Positions 18,083 through 26,203 of a DNA stretch of 43,652 nucleotides are shown here, in pieces. The position numbers and the translations under genes were made by a program. Source of the stretch: an uncultured Porphyromonadaceae bacterium. GTDB taxonomy: Bacteria; Bacteroidota; Bacteroidia; Bacteroidales; Muribaculaceae. The stretch covers positions 1 to 43,652 of the forward strand of contig URMA01000021.1 of the NCBI GenBank assembly GCA_900548875.1. The letters run 5' to 3'. Below the pieces are notes generated by a model, which saw nothing but the letters and a program-made list of their open reading frames with translations, ran no database searches and was not told where the DNA came from. Position 1 is the first letter of the stretch; the number at the start of each line of letters is the position of its first letter.

Positions 18083-18112
18083 TTGATATACTAACAAAAA
18101 GCACTACTTTTG
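18083..18112 (+). promoter_or_regulatory. Glycerate kinase promoter, giving a nearly leaderless transcript
   Basis: TTG at 18083-18085, 19-nt spacer, TACTTTTG at 18105-18112. Only 5 nt separate the -7 box from the ATG at 18118, so transcription should start at or within a few nt of the start codon. It abuts the divergent bglX promoter. Confidence 0.7.
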
Positions 18113-18117
18113 CATCT

Positions 18118-19281
18118 ATGAAAGTAGTTATTGCTCCCGATAAGTTTAAGGGCTCTCTGTCGTCACAGGAAGTAGCCAACGCTATTGAAGAAGGAATTTT
18201 ACAAGCCATGCCTGATTGCAGCATACAAAAATTATATGTCGCTGATGGCGGTGACGGTACAGCAGAAGCGCTGACAGCATCCCTTCGAGGTGAATGGATT
18301 GAACTCCAAACGATAGACCCGATAGGACGCCCCATTGTCGGGAAATACGGCATTATTAATCAAGACACCGCTATCATTGATGTCGCAACGGCATCCGGAA
18401 TCTCGCTACTCAAACAGAATGAATACGCTCCACTGACGACCAATACGATAGGTACAGGGAGAATAATTGCGGATGCACTAAAAAGAGGATTAAGTCATAT
18501 CATGATTGGAGTCGGTGGCAGCGCTACAACTGATGCCGGAACCGGAATACTTCATGAACTGGGATACCGATTCTTTGATACAGAAGGCAAAGAAGTACAT
18601 CCTGGAGGCATAGGACTTTCATCCATTTCTCGCATAGACGACAGCCAGCGCATCCCGGAAATCGACGGATGTGACTTTACCATTTTATGTGATGTCGACG
18701 TCAACTACTACGGCCCAAATGGAGCCGCCTATCTGTTTGCACGCCAGAAAGGAGCTGACGACAATACGATCCAACAGCTTGACAACGGATTGAAATCATT
18801 TGCCAAAGTTCTTCACCGCCAATATGGCAAACAAGTCAAAGACCAAAGTTTTGCCGGGGCAGCGGGAAGTGTGGGTGGTACTCTGTGGGCTGTGTTGAAC
18901 GCAAAATTGACTTCAGGCATTTATACCATTCTGAAAACAATCCGATTTGAACAGGCTATAAAAAACGCAGATTTGGTTGTCACCGGAGAAGGGCGTATGG
19001 ACAAACTTACCCTTTTAGGAAAGGCTCCGTATGGAGTATGTGGTGAAGCTGCTTGGAACGGAGTTCCAACTATTGCGTTTGTAGGCTCAATGGACGACGC
19101 CGACCGTTTGAATGAATATGGGTTTCTGGCCGTTTATCCCATACAGCCTGGCCCCATAACATTAAGTGAGGCAATGAACCCCACATCTACATATGAAAAT
19201 CTGCGACGTGCAAGCACGCAAGTTTTCAGAACACTACTCATCAACCACAAGCCTACCAACTCGATGAAAAGATTTTTCTAA
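18118..19281 (+). CDS. Glycerate kinase (GarK/GlxK family)
   Basis: Phosphorylates D-glycerate with ATP; the family makes 2-phosphoglycerate (GarK type), feeding lower glycolysis. The 387-aa protein opens with the family signature MKVVIAPDKFKGSLSS and carries GGDGTAEAL near residue 43, the GGSATTDAG motif near 138-146, AAGSVGGTLWAVL, and VVTGEGRMD for substrate and nucleotide binding. The first Met is right because VVIAPDKFKGS must be N-terminal in this fold. The promoter -7 box ends 5 nt before it, so the mRNA is probably leaderless. The product position (2- or 3-phosphate) is inferred from family. Confidence 0.93.
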   Translation: MKVVIAPDKFKGSLSSQEVANAIEEGILQAMPDCSIQKLYVADGGDGTAEALTASLRGEWIELQTIDPIGRPIVGKYGIINQDTAIIDVATASGISLLKQNEYAPLTTNTIGTGRIIADALKRGLSHIMIGVGGSATTDAGTGILHELGYRFFDTEGKEVHPGGIGLSSISRIDDSQRIPEIDGCDFTILCDVDVNYYGPNGAAYLFARQKGADDNTIQQLDNGLKSFAKVLHRQYGKQVKDQSFAGAAGSVGGTLWAVLNAKLTSGIYTILKTIRFEQAIKNADLVVTGEGRMDKLTLLGKAPYGVCGEAAWNGVPTIAFVGSMDDADRLNEYGFLAVYPIQPGPITLSEAMNPTSTYENLRRASTQVFRTLLINHKPTNSMKRFF

Positions 19282-19340
19282 ATTTATTTAAAGAAACTGC
19301 GTTTTCCGAGAAATAATTTCCAGCTTTCCATAATAATATC

Positions 19341-19348
19341 TATCTTTA
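19341..19348 (+). promoter_or_regulatory. Possible -7 box for the nucleoside phosphorylase gene
   Basis: TATCTTTA matches 7 of 8 positions of TAnnTTTG, 22 nt before the ATG at 19371. Confidence 0.35.
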
Positions 19349-19370
19349 CAATAAACCAAAAAGAACAACT

Positions 19371-20243
19371 ATGGAAAGAAAAATAGCAGAATCCGAATTG
19401 ATTATTAACTCAGACGGCTCTGTGTTTCACCTGCACATCAAACCGGAAATGTTGACTGACAATGTGATTCTTGTCGGTGATCCGGCACGGGTGAATCTTG
19501 TCGCTTCTTTTTTTGACAAGATTACACATGAGGTTTCAAGCCGGGAATTCCACACAATTTGCGGGGAGTATAAAGGCAAGCCTATCATGTGTGTTTCACA
19601 TGGCATTGGAGCAGATAATATCGACATCGTCGTTAATGAACTCGACGCACTTGCAAATATCGATTTTAACACACGCACGGTCAACCACAAGTTCCGCCAG
19701 CTGACCCTCATTCGTATAGGAACATCAGGCAGCGTACAGGAAGACATTCCCGTCGGCTCGATGGTGATATCACAAAAAGCATTGGGCATTGACGGTGCTT
19801 TCCATTTCTATAAAGATTCCGAAAAATTTCGCGATATTGAATTGGAAAACGAATTTATCAAGCAGACAAATTGGAAGGAAATATGGAACCATCCTTATAT
19901 TGTTGATGCCGACGAAGAACTGGTCAATCGCCTGAAAACCGATGAAATGTTTTTGGGAGTGACTGTCACAGCCAATGGATTTTATGGGCCACAAGGTAGG
20001 GAACTTCGCCTTTCCATTTCCGACCCCAATTTCAAACAGTCGCTCAATCATTTCAAATATAAGAATTTCCGTGTAACAAACTTTGAGATGGAAAGTGCCA
20101 TGCTGCAAGGTTTGGCTAAACTGATGGGGCATAAAGCCGTTACAATTTGTTCAATCATTGCCGGCAGAATGTCGAGCTCAGCCAACACCAACTACACGGG
20201 CTCCATTGAATATCTGATAGAAACAGTATTAAACAGACTATAA
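19371..20243 (+). CDS. Nucleoside phosphorylase, uridine-phosphorylase-like
   Basis: Member of the PNP/UDP phosphorylase family, which cleaves ribonucleosides with phosphate to free base and ribose 1-phosphate. The 290-aa protein has the phosphate-site VGDPARV (35-41), SHGIGADN, the conserved RIGTSGSV (115-122), and FEMESAMLQGLAKL near the C-terminus, where the Met/Glu pair binds the ribose hydroxyls. Overall layout is nearest to uridine phosphorylase, with an extended region around 150-200 beyond the ~250-aa E. coli form. Substrate (uridine or another nucleoside) is inferred, not shown. A small conserved-looking gene follows after 21 nt. Confidence 0.85.
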   Translation: MERKIAESELIINSDGSVFHLHIKPEMLTDNVILVGDPARVNLVASFFDKITHEVSSREFHTICGEYKGKPIMCVSHGIGADNIDIVVNELDALANIDFNTRTVNHKFRQLTLIRIGTSGSVQEDIPVGSMVISQKALGIDGAFHFYKDSEKFRDIELENEFIKQTNWKEIWNHPYIVDADEELVNRLKTDEMFLGVTVTANGFYGPQGRELRLSISDPNFKQSLNHFKYKNFRVTNFEMESAMLQGLAKLMGHKAVTICSIIAGRMSSSANTNYTGSIEYLIETVLNRL

Positions 20244-20264
20244 ACTCATAAAATATTTTTCATT

Positions 20265-20633
20265 ATGGCTAACAAAAGAGATTTAAAAAAGTACATGAAA
20301 ACGATGGCCGCCAATTTGGCAGGGGAAACCATTTTCATTCTGAATTATTATGAAAATATTGATGAAGCCAAAGCGGATGCCGTCATCGACAAGATTCTTG
20401 CACTCGTCACAGAAAAAATAAACAATGTTTCCGTTTCATTTGACAAGGCTTGCAAACTCTCATTTGAAGGTAATAGCAAGAACTACCGCAAAGCTCGTAC
20501 AGCATATTACAAACAATGCTACAAAGAACTGGCCAATGAATTCAACCAAGGAGTTCAAGACATTTTAAAGGAAATGAACGGCCTTTTGAGCAAAGAGCAA
20601 TTGGAAGAAAACAAACGCATGGCTAACGCCTAA
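20265..20633 (+). CDS. Small, mostly helical protein of unknown function
   Basis: 122 aa, not recognised. It is rich in Lys, Glu and Asn, with no signal peptide, membrane segment or metal motif. The predicted character is two or three long amphipathic helices (for example ENIDEAKADAVIDKILALV and a C-terminal VQDILKEMNGLLSKEQLEEN). Codon use resembles its neighbours. It begins 21 nt after the nucleoside phosphorylase and ends just before a strong terminator, so it belongs to the same operon. Confidence 0.8.
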   Translation: MANKRDLKKYMKTMAANLAGETIFILNYYENIDEAKADAVIDKILALVTEKINNVSVSFDKACKLSFEGNSKNYRKARTAYYKQCYKELANEFNQGVQDILKEMNGLLSKEQLEENKRMANA

Positions 20634-20653
20634 CGAGACAGATTAATATTTAT

Positions 20654-20689
20654 AAGCCTGAAATCGATTGTCCGTTTTCAGGCTTTTTT
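20654..20689 (+). terminator. Rho-independent terminator after the 122-aa gene
   Basis: A perfect 10-bp stem (20654-20663 and 20676-20685) with a 12-nt loop and a T-run to 20689. Confidence 0.9.
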
Positions 20690-20748
20690 ATTATACCTGC
20701 AGAATTGAAACGCCAAATTCTGCATCCCCCCAAAAAAACTGATATTAT

Positions 20749-21858
20749 TTATTTGATAGGCACAACAATCATCGGAATATCCGTATGAAACAAGATACGG
20801 TGAGCCAGGCTCGGATTGAACAGTCTGGCAAAAATGTTTCTTTTCTTATTTGGGATGACAACTACCCCAACCTTGTGTTCCTGCAAAAAGGCCTCAAATT
20901 CATCCAAGAAATTATCTTCAGCAAAAATTCTGTTAAAGAAACTATTCCCTTCGTATTGCCGCACACAGTAATCATAAATGGCATTCATTCGCTCTGCAAC
21001 CATTTTCTCCCGTTTGGATGCGACATGTACCAGAAATATGTTCTTTCCCTTTCCATCAAATCTTCGCATGAAAATATCCATAGAAAGTAAATCCGGCTGC
21101 TCAAGATTTGTATAAAAGACAAAACTGCTGACAGCATCAATCCCCATAAAGGAAGTTCCTTCCGGGACGACAAGCATAGGATATTTCACGGAGTCCAAAA
21201 CTTCAGCCGTTACACTGCCAATCAAATCCTGCTCTTTCTTATGCTTCCCTCTTGTTCCCATTACAATCAAAACGGGATTGACGGTCTTTGCATATTCTAT
21301 AATCGCATCTTCGGGAATGCCCTCTACAATTTCACATTTAAACGGGACATCAGGAAGTTCACCGGCGATTATGTTCTTGGAGATTTCCAACTTAAACTGT
21401 TGCATCCTGTCGTTTGCTTTCCGACCTTTCTCCTTCATATATTCAACCATCTTTTTTTCCGCTCTTAAGGTCTCTCCCAATGGTAAAGTACCGGAAAAAT
21501 ATTGACTGATATATGAATGCAGTATGACTACCTTGCAACTGTGCTTTTGGGCAAATTTAAAACCGATATGGCATGTTTTCATGGAATATTCGGAGAAGTC
21601 CACTGGAATTAGCACAATCCTTGAGGAACTGTCTGCGAATGAGTCTGCGATCGAAATTGTTGCATCGTCTATTAAAGTCAACGCCTGGGGGAGGTCTTTT
21701 TCTTTTATGCGTACCCTCACCCCAGACGAAATTTTCGGTTTGTGCAAATCGACATCGTCCAACACGACATCAATGCCTTCTTTTTCCAGAATATTTTTCA
21801 GAACGATGGCTTTATCGTAAGTATGAATTGCTAATGTAACATATTTAGAAGTAGTCAT
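20749..21858 (-). CDS. Tandem universal stress protein with N-terminal DUF2007-like domain
   Basis: 369 aa in three parts. Residues 1-70 resemble the DUF2007 signal-transducer fold (LAIHTYDKAIVLKNILEKEGI...). About 80-225 is a UspA domain opening with IVLIPVDFSE and carrying an intact nucleotide-binding motif G-2x-G-9x-G-S (GTRG, nine residues, GS). About 235-369 is a second UspA-like domain ending in IPMIVVPIK, whose phosphate loop is replaced by PNKKRNIFARLFNPS and is probably not ATP-binding. Family members act in stress survival by unclear mechanisms. It lies 40 nt after a small HTH gene on the same strand, with no -7 box between, so the two are likely one operon. Confidence 0.88.
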   Translation of the reverse strand: MTTSKYVTLAIHTYDKAIVLKNILEKEGIDVVLDDVDLHKPKISSGVRVRIKEKDLPQALTLIDDATISIADSFADSSSRIVLIPVDFSEYSMKTCHIGFKFAQKHSCKVVILHSYISQYFSGTLPLGETLRAEKKMVEYMKEKGRKANDRMQQFKLEISKNIIAGELPDVPFKCEIVEGIPEDAIIEYAKTVNPVLIVMGTRGKHKKEQDLIGSVTAEVLDSVKYPMLVVPEGTSFMGIDAVSSFVFYTNLEQPDLLSMDIFMRRFDGKGKNIFLVHVASKREKMVAERMNAIYDYCVRQYEGNSFFNRIFAEDNFLDEFEAFLQEHKVGVVVIPNKKRNIFARLFNPSLAHRILFHTDIPMIVVPIK

Positions 21859-21898
21859 TGTTCCAGAAAATATTTAATGGTTAAATGTTATTTCTTTA

Positions 21899-22153
21899 TT
21901 ATTCGCCTTGTTCTTTTAAGATTTCCAAAGCCATGTCATATATTAAGGTATCATCAAGCACTACAATTCCGCCATCAGGACCCGGTTCAATATGCAAACC
22001 GCAATTCTTTCCAAAGGCGTAATTGGCTCCTCCAAAATAATTTCTAACTGTTTGTACGTTGACATTCAGACGATCAGCAATTTTATGCATTGAACCGTCA
22101 GGCAAACTGTCTTTAATTCTGCGAAGCTCGTTAAATGAAATTGTTTTTGTCAT
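21899..22153 (-). CDS. Small helix-turn-helix DNA-binding protein
   Basis: 84 aa from the ATG at 22153. Residues 8-35 (ELRRIKDSLPDGSMHKIADR then LNVNVQTVRNYFGG) form a clear helix-turn-helix with recognition helix VQTVRNYF. The C-terminal half is acidic and ends in a helix (DDTLIYDMALEILKEQ). I recognise this as a small HTH type common in Bacteroidota but know no studied function. A longer frame to 22231 adds a Lys/Asn/Ile-rich stretch that looks non-coding, so it is rejected. Positioned upstream of the universal stress protein gene, which it may regulate; that is inference. Confidence 0.75.
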   Translation of the reverse strand: MTKTISFNELRRIKDSLPDGSMHKIADRLNVNVQTVRNYFGGANYAFGKNCGLHIEPGPDGGIVVLDDTLIYDMALEILKEQGE

Positions 22154-22301
22154 GATACTATAGTTTTTATAGTTAATAATTCGGTTAATTATGATGTTGA
22201 TAAATTTAGTTACTTTTTTCATAAATGCCAAATTTTATCAATCATATTTTACTATGCTTTATAACATAGCAATGCAAAACAAGTCATGCTTATAAACAGA
22301 A

Positions 22302-22327
22302 AACGCGCACAAAAATATGTGCGCGTT
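22302..22327 (-). terminator. Terminator of the DUF4301 gene
   Basis: A perfect 10-bp GC-rich stem (22302-22311 and 22318-22327) with loop AAAATA, followed on the minus strand by a T-rich tail. Confidence 0.8.
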
Positions 22328-22352
22328 CCTGTTTAGTAATAAAAATACAATT

Positions 22353-23873
22353 TTAGCCTTGGTGTGCCGGACGCAACAAGTCATTGACTGTCTTGACAGG
22401 GTTGAATGTTTCAATTGGAACCTCTACAAATATTGTATTCCAATCGCTCATGGCTCCATTCCACAAGCCAGGAAGTTCCAACGCCTTGATTTCATGACCG
22501 GACTTGGATTTTTCAGAAATAAATCCCGTATTCTTGTCGACATATTTCGGCAAATCAAACTTTTCTCCCTTGTAATTTTTAATGTAGCACACTAAATCTA
22601 CAGGATTAAAGTGAGTAGCCTCCTTCATAAGTTTTACAGCCTCTGCGTTATTCTTGTCAATTTGTGAGCTTTCAAGAATTTGCAACGATGTCGAACCGTC
22701 CTGATTGTAAGCAATGTAAGGCCCGCCTCCAGGTTCTCCTTCATTCCGCACGACACCGCATACACGAATCGGACGATTGAGCTTGCCTTTTAGATAAAGA
22801 ATCAGTTCTGCATCCTCCAGATTTTTAGTATCCTCATTTCTCACACATAGAGTGCGTTGCACAAAACGGACAATCTCCAGCACCTGTTCATGCGTATAGC
22901 TACCCTTGTCCAGCAATTGCAAATATCCGGCTATTTTCTTCTGAATATCCACAAGAATACCGCCGATAACTTTCTTATATGTCACTGTAATATCACGCTT
23001 CGTCTTCGGCACTACATTGTCAATATTCTTGATAAACACCACATCGGCATTCACATCATTCAGGTTTTCAATGAGAGCGCCATGGCCACCGGGACGGAAC
23101 AACAGCTTACCATTTTCCCTGAACGGTGTATTGTCCATGTTTACGGCAATTGTATCCGTAGATGCTTTCTGTTCCGACATGCCAATTTCATAGCTTACAC
23201 CATAAGTTTTTGAGAATTCCGGCTTCAGTTTTGCTATTTCCTTTTCAAACAAGGCACGATGTTCATGAGAAACTGTGAAATGCACGTTTACCTTATTGTC
23301 TTTGTTTGCGGCATATTGGGCACCCTCTTCCAAATGTTCAGCCAAAGCAGTGTGAATGTCACCCCCCACTTTGTGAAATTCCAGGAGCGCTTTCGGCAGA
23401 TTGCCATAATTCAATCCGTCCGAATTCAAGAGCGATGCGACTATCTGCTTATATTCACCGCTCTCCATCATCGCGTCAACCCCTTTACCATATTTTGCTT
23501 CAACAACTTTGTCCAATTCACCGAAAAATGCGAAATGGTGGATATTCCCAAAGAATTTCTCCATAAAATCGTTGTCGGGAACGGCCGATTCCGAATCCAG
23601 AAAGGCAAACAAATTTTTAAACATCCGGCTGGCAGCACCAGAAGCCGGAACAAATTTTAGAATGTCGGCATTTCCTTCAAGGTATTGATTCCAAACAGAC
23701 ACATAGTGTGCTTTTTCTTCATCCGACAGTTTCATGATTCCATTCCCAACTGTTGCGGCTGATACAATCTTCAAATAAGGAAATCCAGTCTTGAATGCAT
23801 CCAATTGAGCTTCAATTTGCTCAACAGTTACATTTCTTTCTTTAAACAATTTCAAATCTTGGTCGTTAAACAT
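22353..23873 (-). CDS. DUF4301 family protein
   Basis: 506 aa, recognised as DUF4301, a Bacteroidota family of unknown biochemical role. The N-terminus MFNDQDLKLFKERNVTVEQI and the blocks FVPASGAASRMFK, FRPGGHGALIENLN and VRNEGEPGGGPY are its most conserved-looking parts. The Gly-rich pieces and the order SGAASRMFK ... GGHGALI suggest a nucleotidyltransferase-like or sugar-nucleotide-binding fold, but that is inference. No signal peptide, so cytoplasmic. It is divergent from the Rel gene, with 116 nt between the two starts. Confidence 0.85.
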   Translation of the reverse strand: MFNDQDLKLFKERNVTVEQIEAQLDAFKTGFPYLKIVSAATVGNGIMKLSDEEKAHYVSVWNQYLEGNADILKFVPASGAASRMFKNLFAFLDSESAVPDNDFMEKFFGNIHHFAFFGELDKVVEAKYGKGVDAMMESGEYKQIVASLLNSDGLNYGNLPKALLEFHKVGGDIHTALAEHLEEGAQYAANKDNKVNVHFTVSHEHRALFEKEIAKLKPEFSKTYGVSYEIGMSEQKASTDTIAVNMDNTPFRENGKLLFRPGGHGALIENLNDVNADVVFIKNIDNVVPKTKRDITVTYKKVIGGILVDIQKKIAGYLQLLDKGSYTHEQVLEIVRFVQRTLCVRNEDTKNLEDAELILYLKGKLNRPIRVCGVVRNEGEPGGGPYIAYNQDGSTSLQILESSQIDKNNAEAVKLMKEATHFNPVDLVCYIKNYKGEKFDLPKYVDKNTGFISEKSKSGHEIKALELPGLWNGAMSDWNTIFVEVPIETFNPVKTVNDLLRPAHQG

Positions 23874-23907
23874 ATGTATCTAATTTAAGTTTTATCTTAG
23901 GGTATGC

Positions 23908-23915
23908 CAAACTTA
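23908..23915 (-). promoter_or_regulatory. -7 box of the DUF4301 gene
   Basis: TAAGTTTG on the minus strand matches TAnnTTTG, 34 nt before the ATG. Confidence 0.5.
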
Positions 23916-23959
23916 GTAATTTTTATTTAATACTTCACACGTTTTCCACAAAAAAAATA

Positions 23960-23967
23960 TATATTTG
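23960..23967 (+). promoter_or_regulatory. -7 box of the rel gene
   Basis: TATATTTG matches TAnnTTTG, 22 nt before the ATG at 23990. Confidence 0.5.
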
Positions 23968-23989
23968 AAGTAATAAAACCGCGACAGTT

Positions 23990-26203
23990 ATGGATATAAA
24001 CAACTATTATACATATCAGGAGTCCGAATTTGTCAAAAAAGCTTACCGTTCTTTACGCAAATCCCTCAAAGACGAGCTAAATGACCAGGAAGTGAAACGG
24101 CTGAGAGACATTATTACCCAAGGAATTGATTTAGGATATGCCCAACGCGACAAATATGGAATCAACCCTACTGTTCGTCACCTCAATACAGCCCTGTTGC
24201 TCATTGAGCATATCGGCCCGGACAAAAATATGGTCATTTCCGTACTGCTTTATCATCTCTGTAGAAATGAATATATATCATTGGATGACATTAAAAATGA
24301 GTTTGGCGATGACATCCAATCAATTGTCAAAGGACTATTGAAAGTTTCCGCACTATACAAAAAGCAGACAGCCCTGCGCGACGAGAATTTCAGCAAACTG
24401 ATGATGGCATTCGCTGAGAATCTGAGAGTAATCATTATTATGATTATAGACCGTCTCGGGCTTATGAAAATGATCAACCATCATCCCAACCAAAAGTTTG
24501 TATTTGACATATCAAGTGAAGCACAATACTTGTATGCTCCTCTCGCCCACCGGCTTGGACTCTATAAAATAAAGTCCGAACTGGAGGACATGTCTTTAAA
24601 ATATACAAATCGGGAAATATATACACAGATTGCCAAAAAGCTGAACGAAACAAAAGAGAAACGCGACCAGTATATCGCCAACTTCATTGCTCCCGTAAAA
24701 AAAAGACTAACCGAAGCCGGTCTTCATTTTGAAATTAAAGGCCGCACCAAATCCATCTACTCCATCTGGAACAAGATGAAAAAACAGAATGCCGACGTTT
24801 ACGACATGTACGATCTCTTTGCCATCCGTATTATTTTGGATACCCCGAAGGAAAACGAACGAAGGGATTGCTGGGCGGCATTCGCAATTGTCACTGACAT
24901 GTTTACCGCCAATCCATCGAGAATGAAGGATTGGATCACCATTCCGAAATCAAATGGTTACGAATCACTGCATACCACAGTTTACGGGCCGGACAAACGT
25001 TGGGTAGAAATTCAAATCCGCTCCCAACGTATGGACGAAATTGCGGAAAAAGGTCTGGCAGCACACTGGAAATATAAAGGCATAAAAAGTGAAAAAAGTC
25101 TTGACGATTGGATGGCCAATGTCAGGGACATGCTCGAGACTTCAGGCTCTGACACATCAGAGCTCATGAAGAAAATGAACCTGAATATCTATGACAAGGA
25201 AGTGTTTGTCTTCACGCCAAAAGGAGATTTGCACAAACTGCCAATGGGTGCTACCCTCCTTGACTTTGCCTTTGAAATCCATTCAAAACTTGGTTGTACC
25301 TGTATCGGAGGAAAAGTCAACGGCCGTAACCAGAAAATCAACTATAAACTGGCAAACGGCGACACCGTCGAAATCCTTACGTCGAACACGCAACAGCCCA
25401 AACAGCAATGGTTGAATTTTGTCACGACCTCCAAGGCTCGTAACAAAATCCGCCAAATGCTGAATGAGCAAAACAGCCACTCTACCGAATTCGCAAAAGA
25501 ACTGTTGCAAAGACGATTCAAAAACAGAAAAATCGTTCTCGACGAATCGATACTGACAAAGGTGGTGAAAAAAATGGGATACAAAACGGCCACTGAATTT
25601 TTCCGCGACCTTGAACTGGAGAAAATCGAGATATCTCAAGTCATAGACCTTTATGTCAATCTGGAGAATAAGGAAGAAGAATCGGCCACAACCATTCGTT
25701 CCGCGCAAGGCTACATCATGCAACCCACTTCGGAACAGGAAAGTTCTTCATCCGATTTTATTATAATTGGAGAAGGTATCAAAGGCATCAACTATAAACT
25801 CTCACGTTGCTGTAACCCTATACAGGGTGACGCCATTTGCGGCTTTATTTCAAGCGACGGAGCTATTAAAATCCATAAAGCTGACTGCCCGAATGCACAT
25901 CACCTCTCGGCAAAATACCCCTACCGCATCATTAAAGCCGTATGGTCTGACAAAGTGGGGACAAACCAATTTGCAGTCACACTCAGCATTATTGGAAATG
26001 ACGATATTGGCATCGTAAATAACATAACGTCTATTATTTCTAAAGAAAAAAATGTAACTTTACGGAACATTAATGTCAATTCTGACGACGGGCTATTTCA
26101 AGGACGGCTTGTCATTGGCATTAATGACACCCAAACATTAAATAACATCATCAAAAAAATCAATAACGTTAAAGGAGTAAAAAATGTTCAAAGGATTAAC
26201 TAA
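23990..26203 (+). CDS. relA: Long RelA/SpoT homologue, (p)ppGpp synthetase with degenerate hydrolase domain
   Basis: Makes (p)ppGpp from ATP and GTP/GDP during the stringent response. The 737-aa protein has the full long-RSH layout. The HD-type hydrolase region (about 50-190) has lost its metal and catalytic residues: where HD and ED are expected it reads LLYHLCRN (87-93), and the usual DRLHN is DRLGL (154-158). The synthetase domain (about 235-365) is intact: GRTKSIYSIWNKM, YDLFAIR (Asp275), SNGYESLH and Glu340 in VEIQIR. TGS (about 395-460), a Cys-containing zinc-finger region (SRCCNPIQGD...KADCPNAH) and a C-terminal ACT domain follow. I predict synthetase-only activity. It overlaps the next gene by 20 nt. 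Confidence 0.93.
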   Translation: MDINNYYTYQESEFVKKAYRSLRKSLKDELNDQEVKRLRDIITQGIDLGYAQRDKYGINPTVRHLNTALLLIEHIGPDKNMVISVLLYHLCRNEYISLDDIKNEFGDDIQSIVKGLLKVSALYKKQTALRDENFSKLMMAFAENLRVIIIMIIDRLGLMKMINHHPNQKFVFDISSEAQYLYAPLAHRLGLYKIKSELEDMSLKYTNREIYTQIAKKLNETKEKRDQYIANFIAPVKKRLTEAGLHFEIKGRTKSIYSIWNKMKKQNADVYDMYDLFAIRIILDTPKENERRDCWAAFAIVTDMFTANPSRMKDWITIPKSNGYESLHTTVYGPDKRWVEIQIRSQRMDEIAEKGLAAHWKYKGIKSEKSLDDWMANVRDMLETSGSDTSELMKKMNLNIYDKEVFVFTPKGDLHKLPMGATLLDFAFEIHSKLGCTCIGGKVNGRNQKINYKLANGDTVEILTSNTQQPKQQWLNFVTTSKARNKIRQMLNEQNSHSTEFAKELLQRRFKNRKIVLDESILTKVVKKMGYKTATEFFRDLELEKIEISQVIDLYVNLENKEEESATTIRSAQGYIMQPTSEQESSSSDFIIIGEGIKGINYKLSRCCNPIQGDAICGFISSDGAIKIHKADCPNAHHLSAKYPYRIIKAVWSDKVGTNQFAVTLSIIGNDDIGIVNNITSIISKEKNVTLRNINVNSDDGLFQGRLVIGINDTQTLNNIIKKINNVKGVKNVQRIN

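Noticed and set aside
23942..23950. TTTTCCACA, which fits the relaxed DnaA-box TTWTNCACA (another at 33469-33477)
   Set aside because: Single isolated matches in AT-rich DNA, not clustered and not near dnaA; expected by chance in 43 kb.
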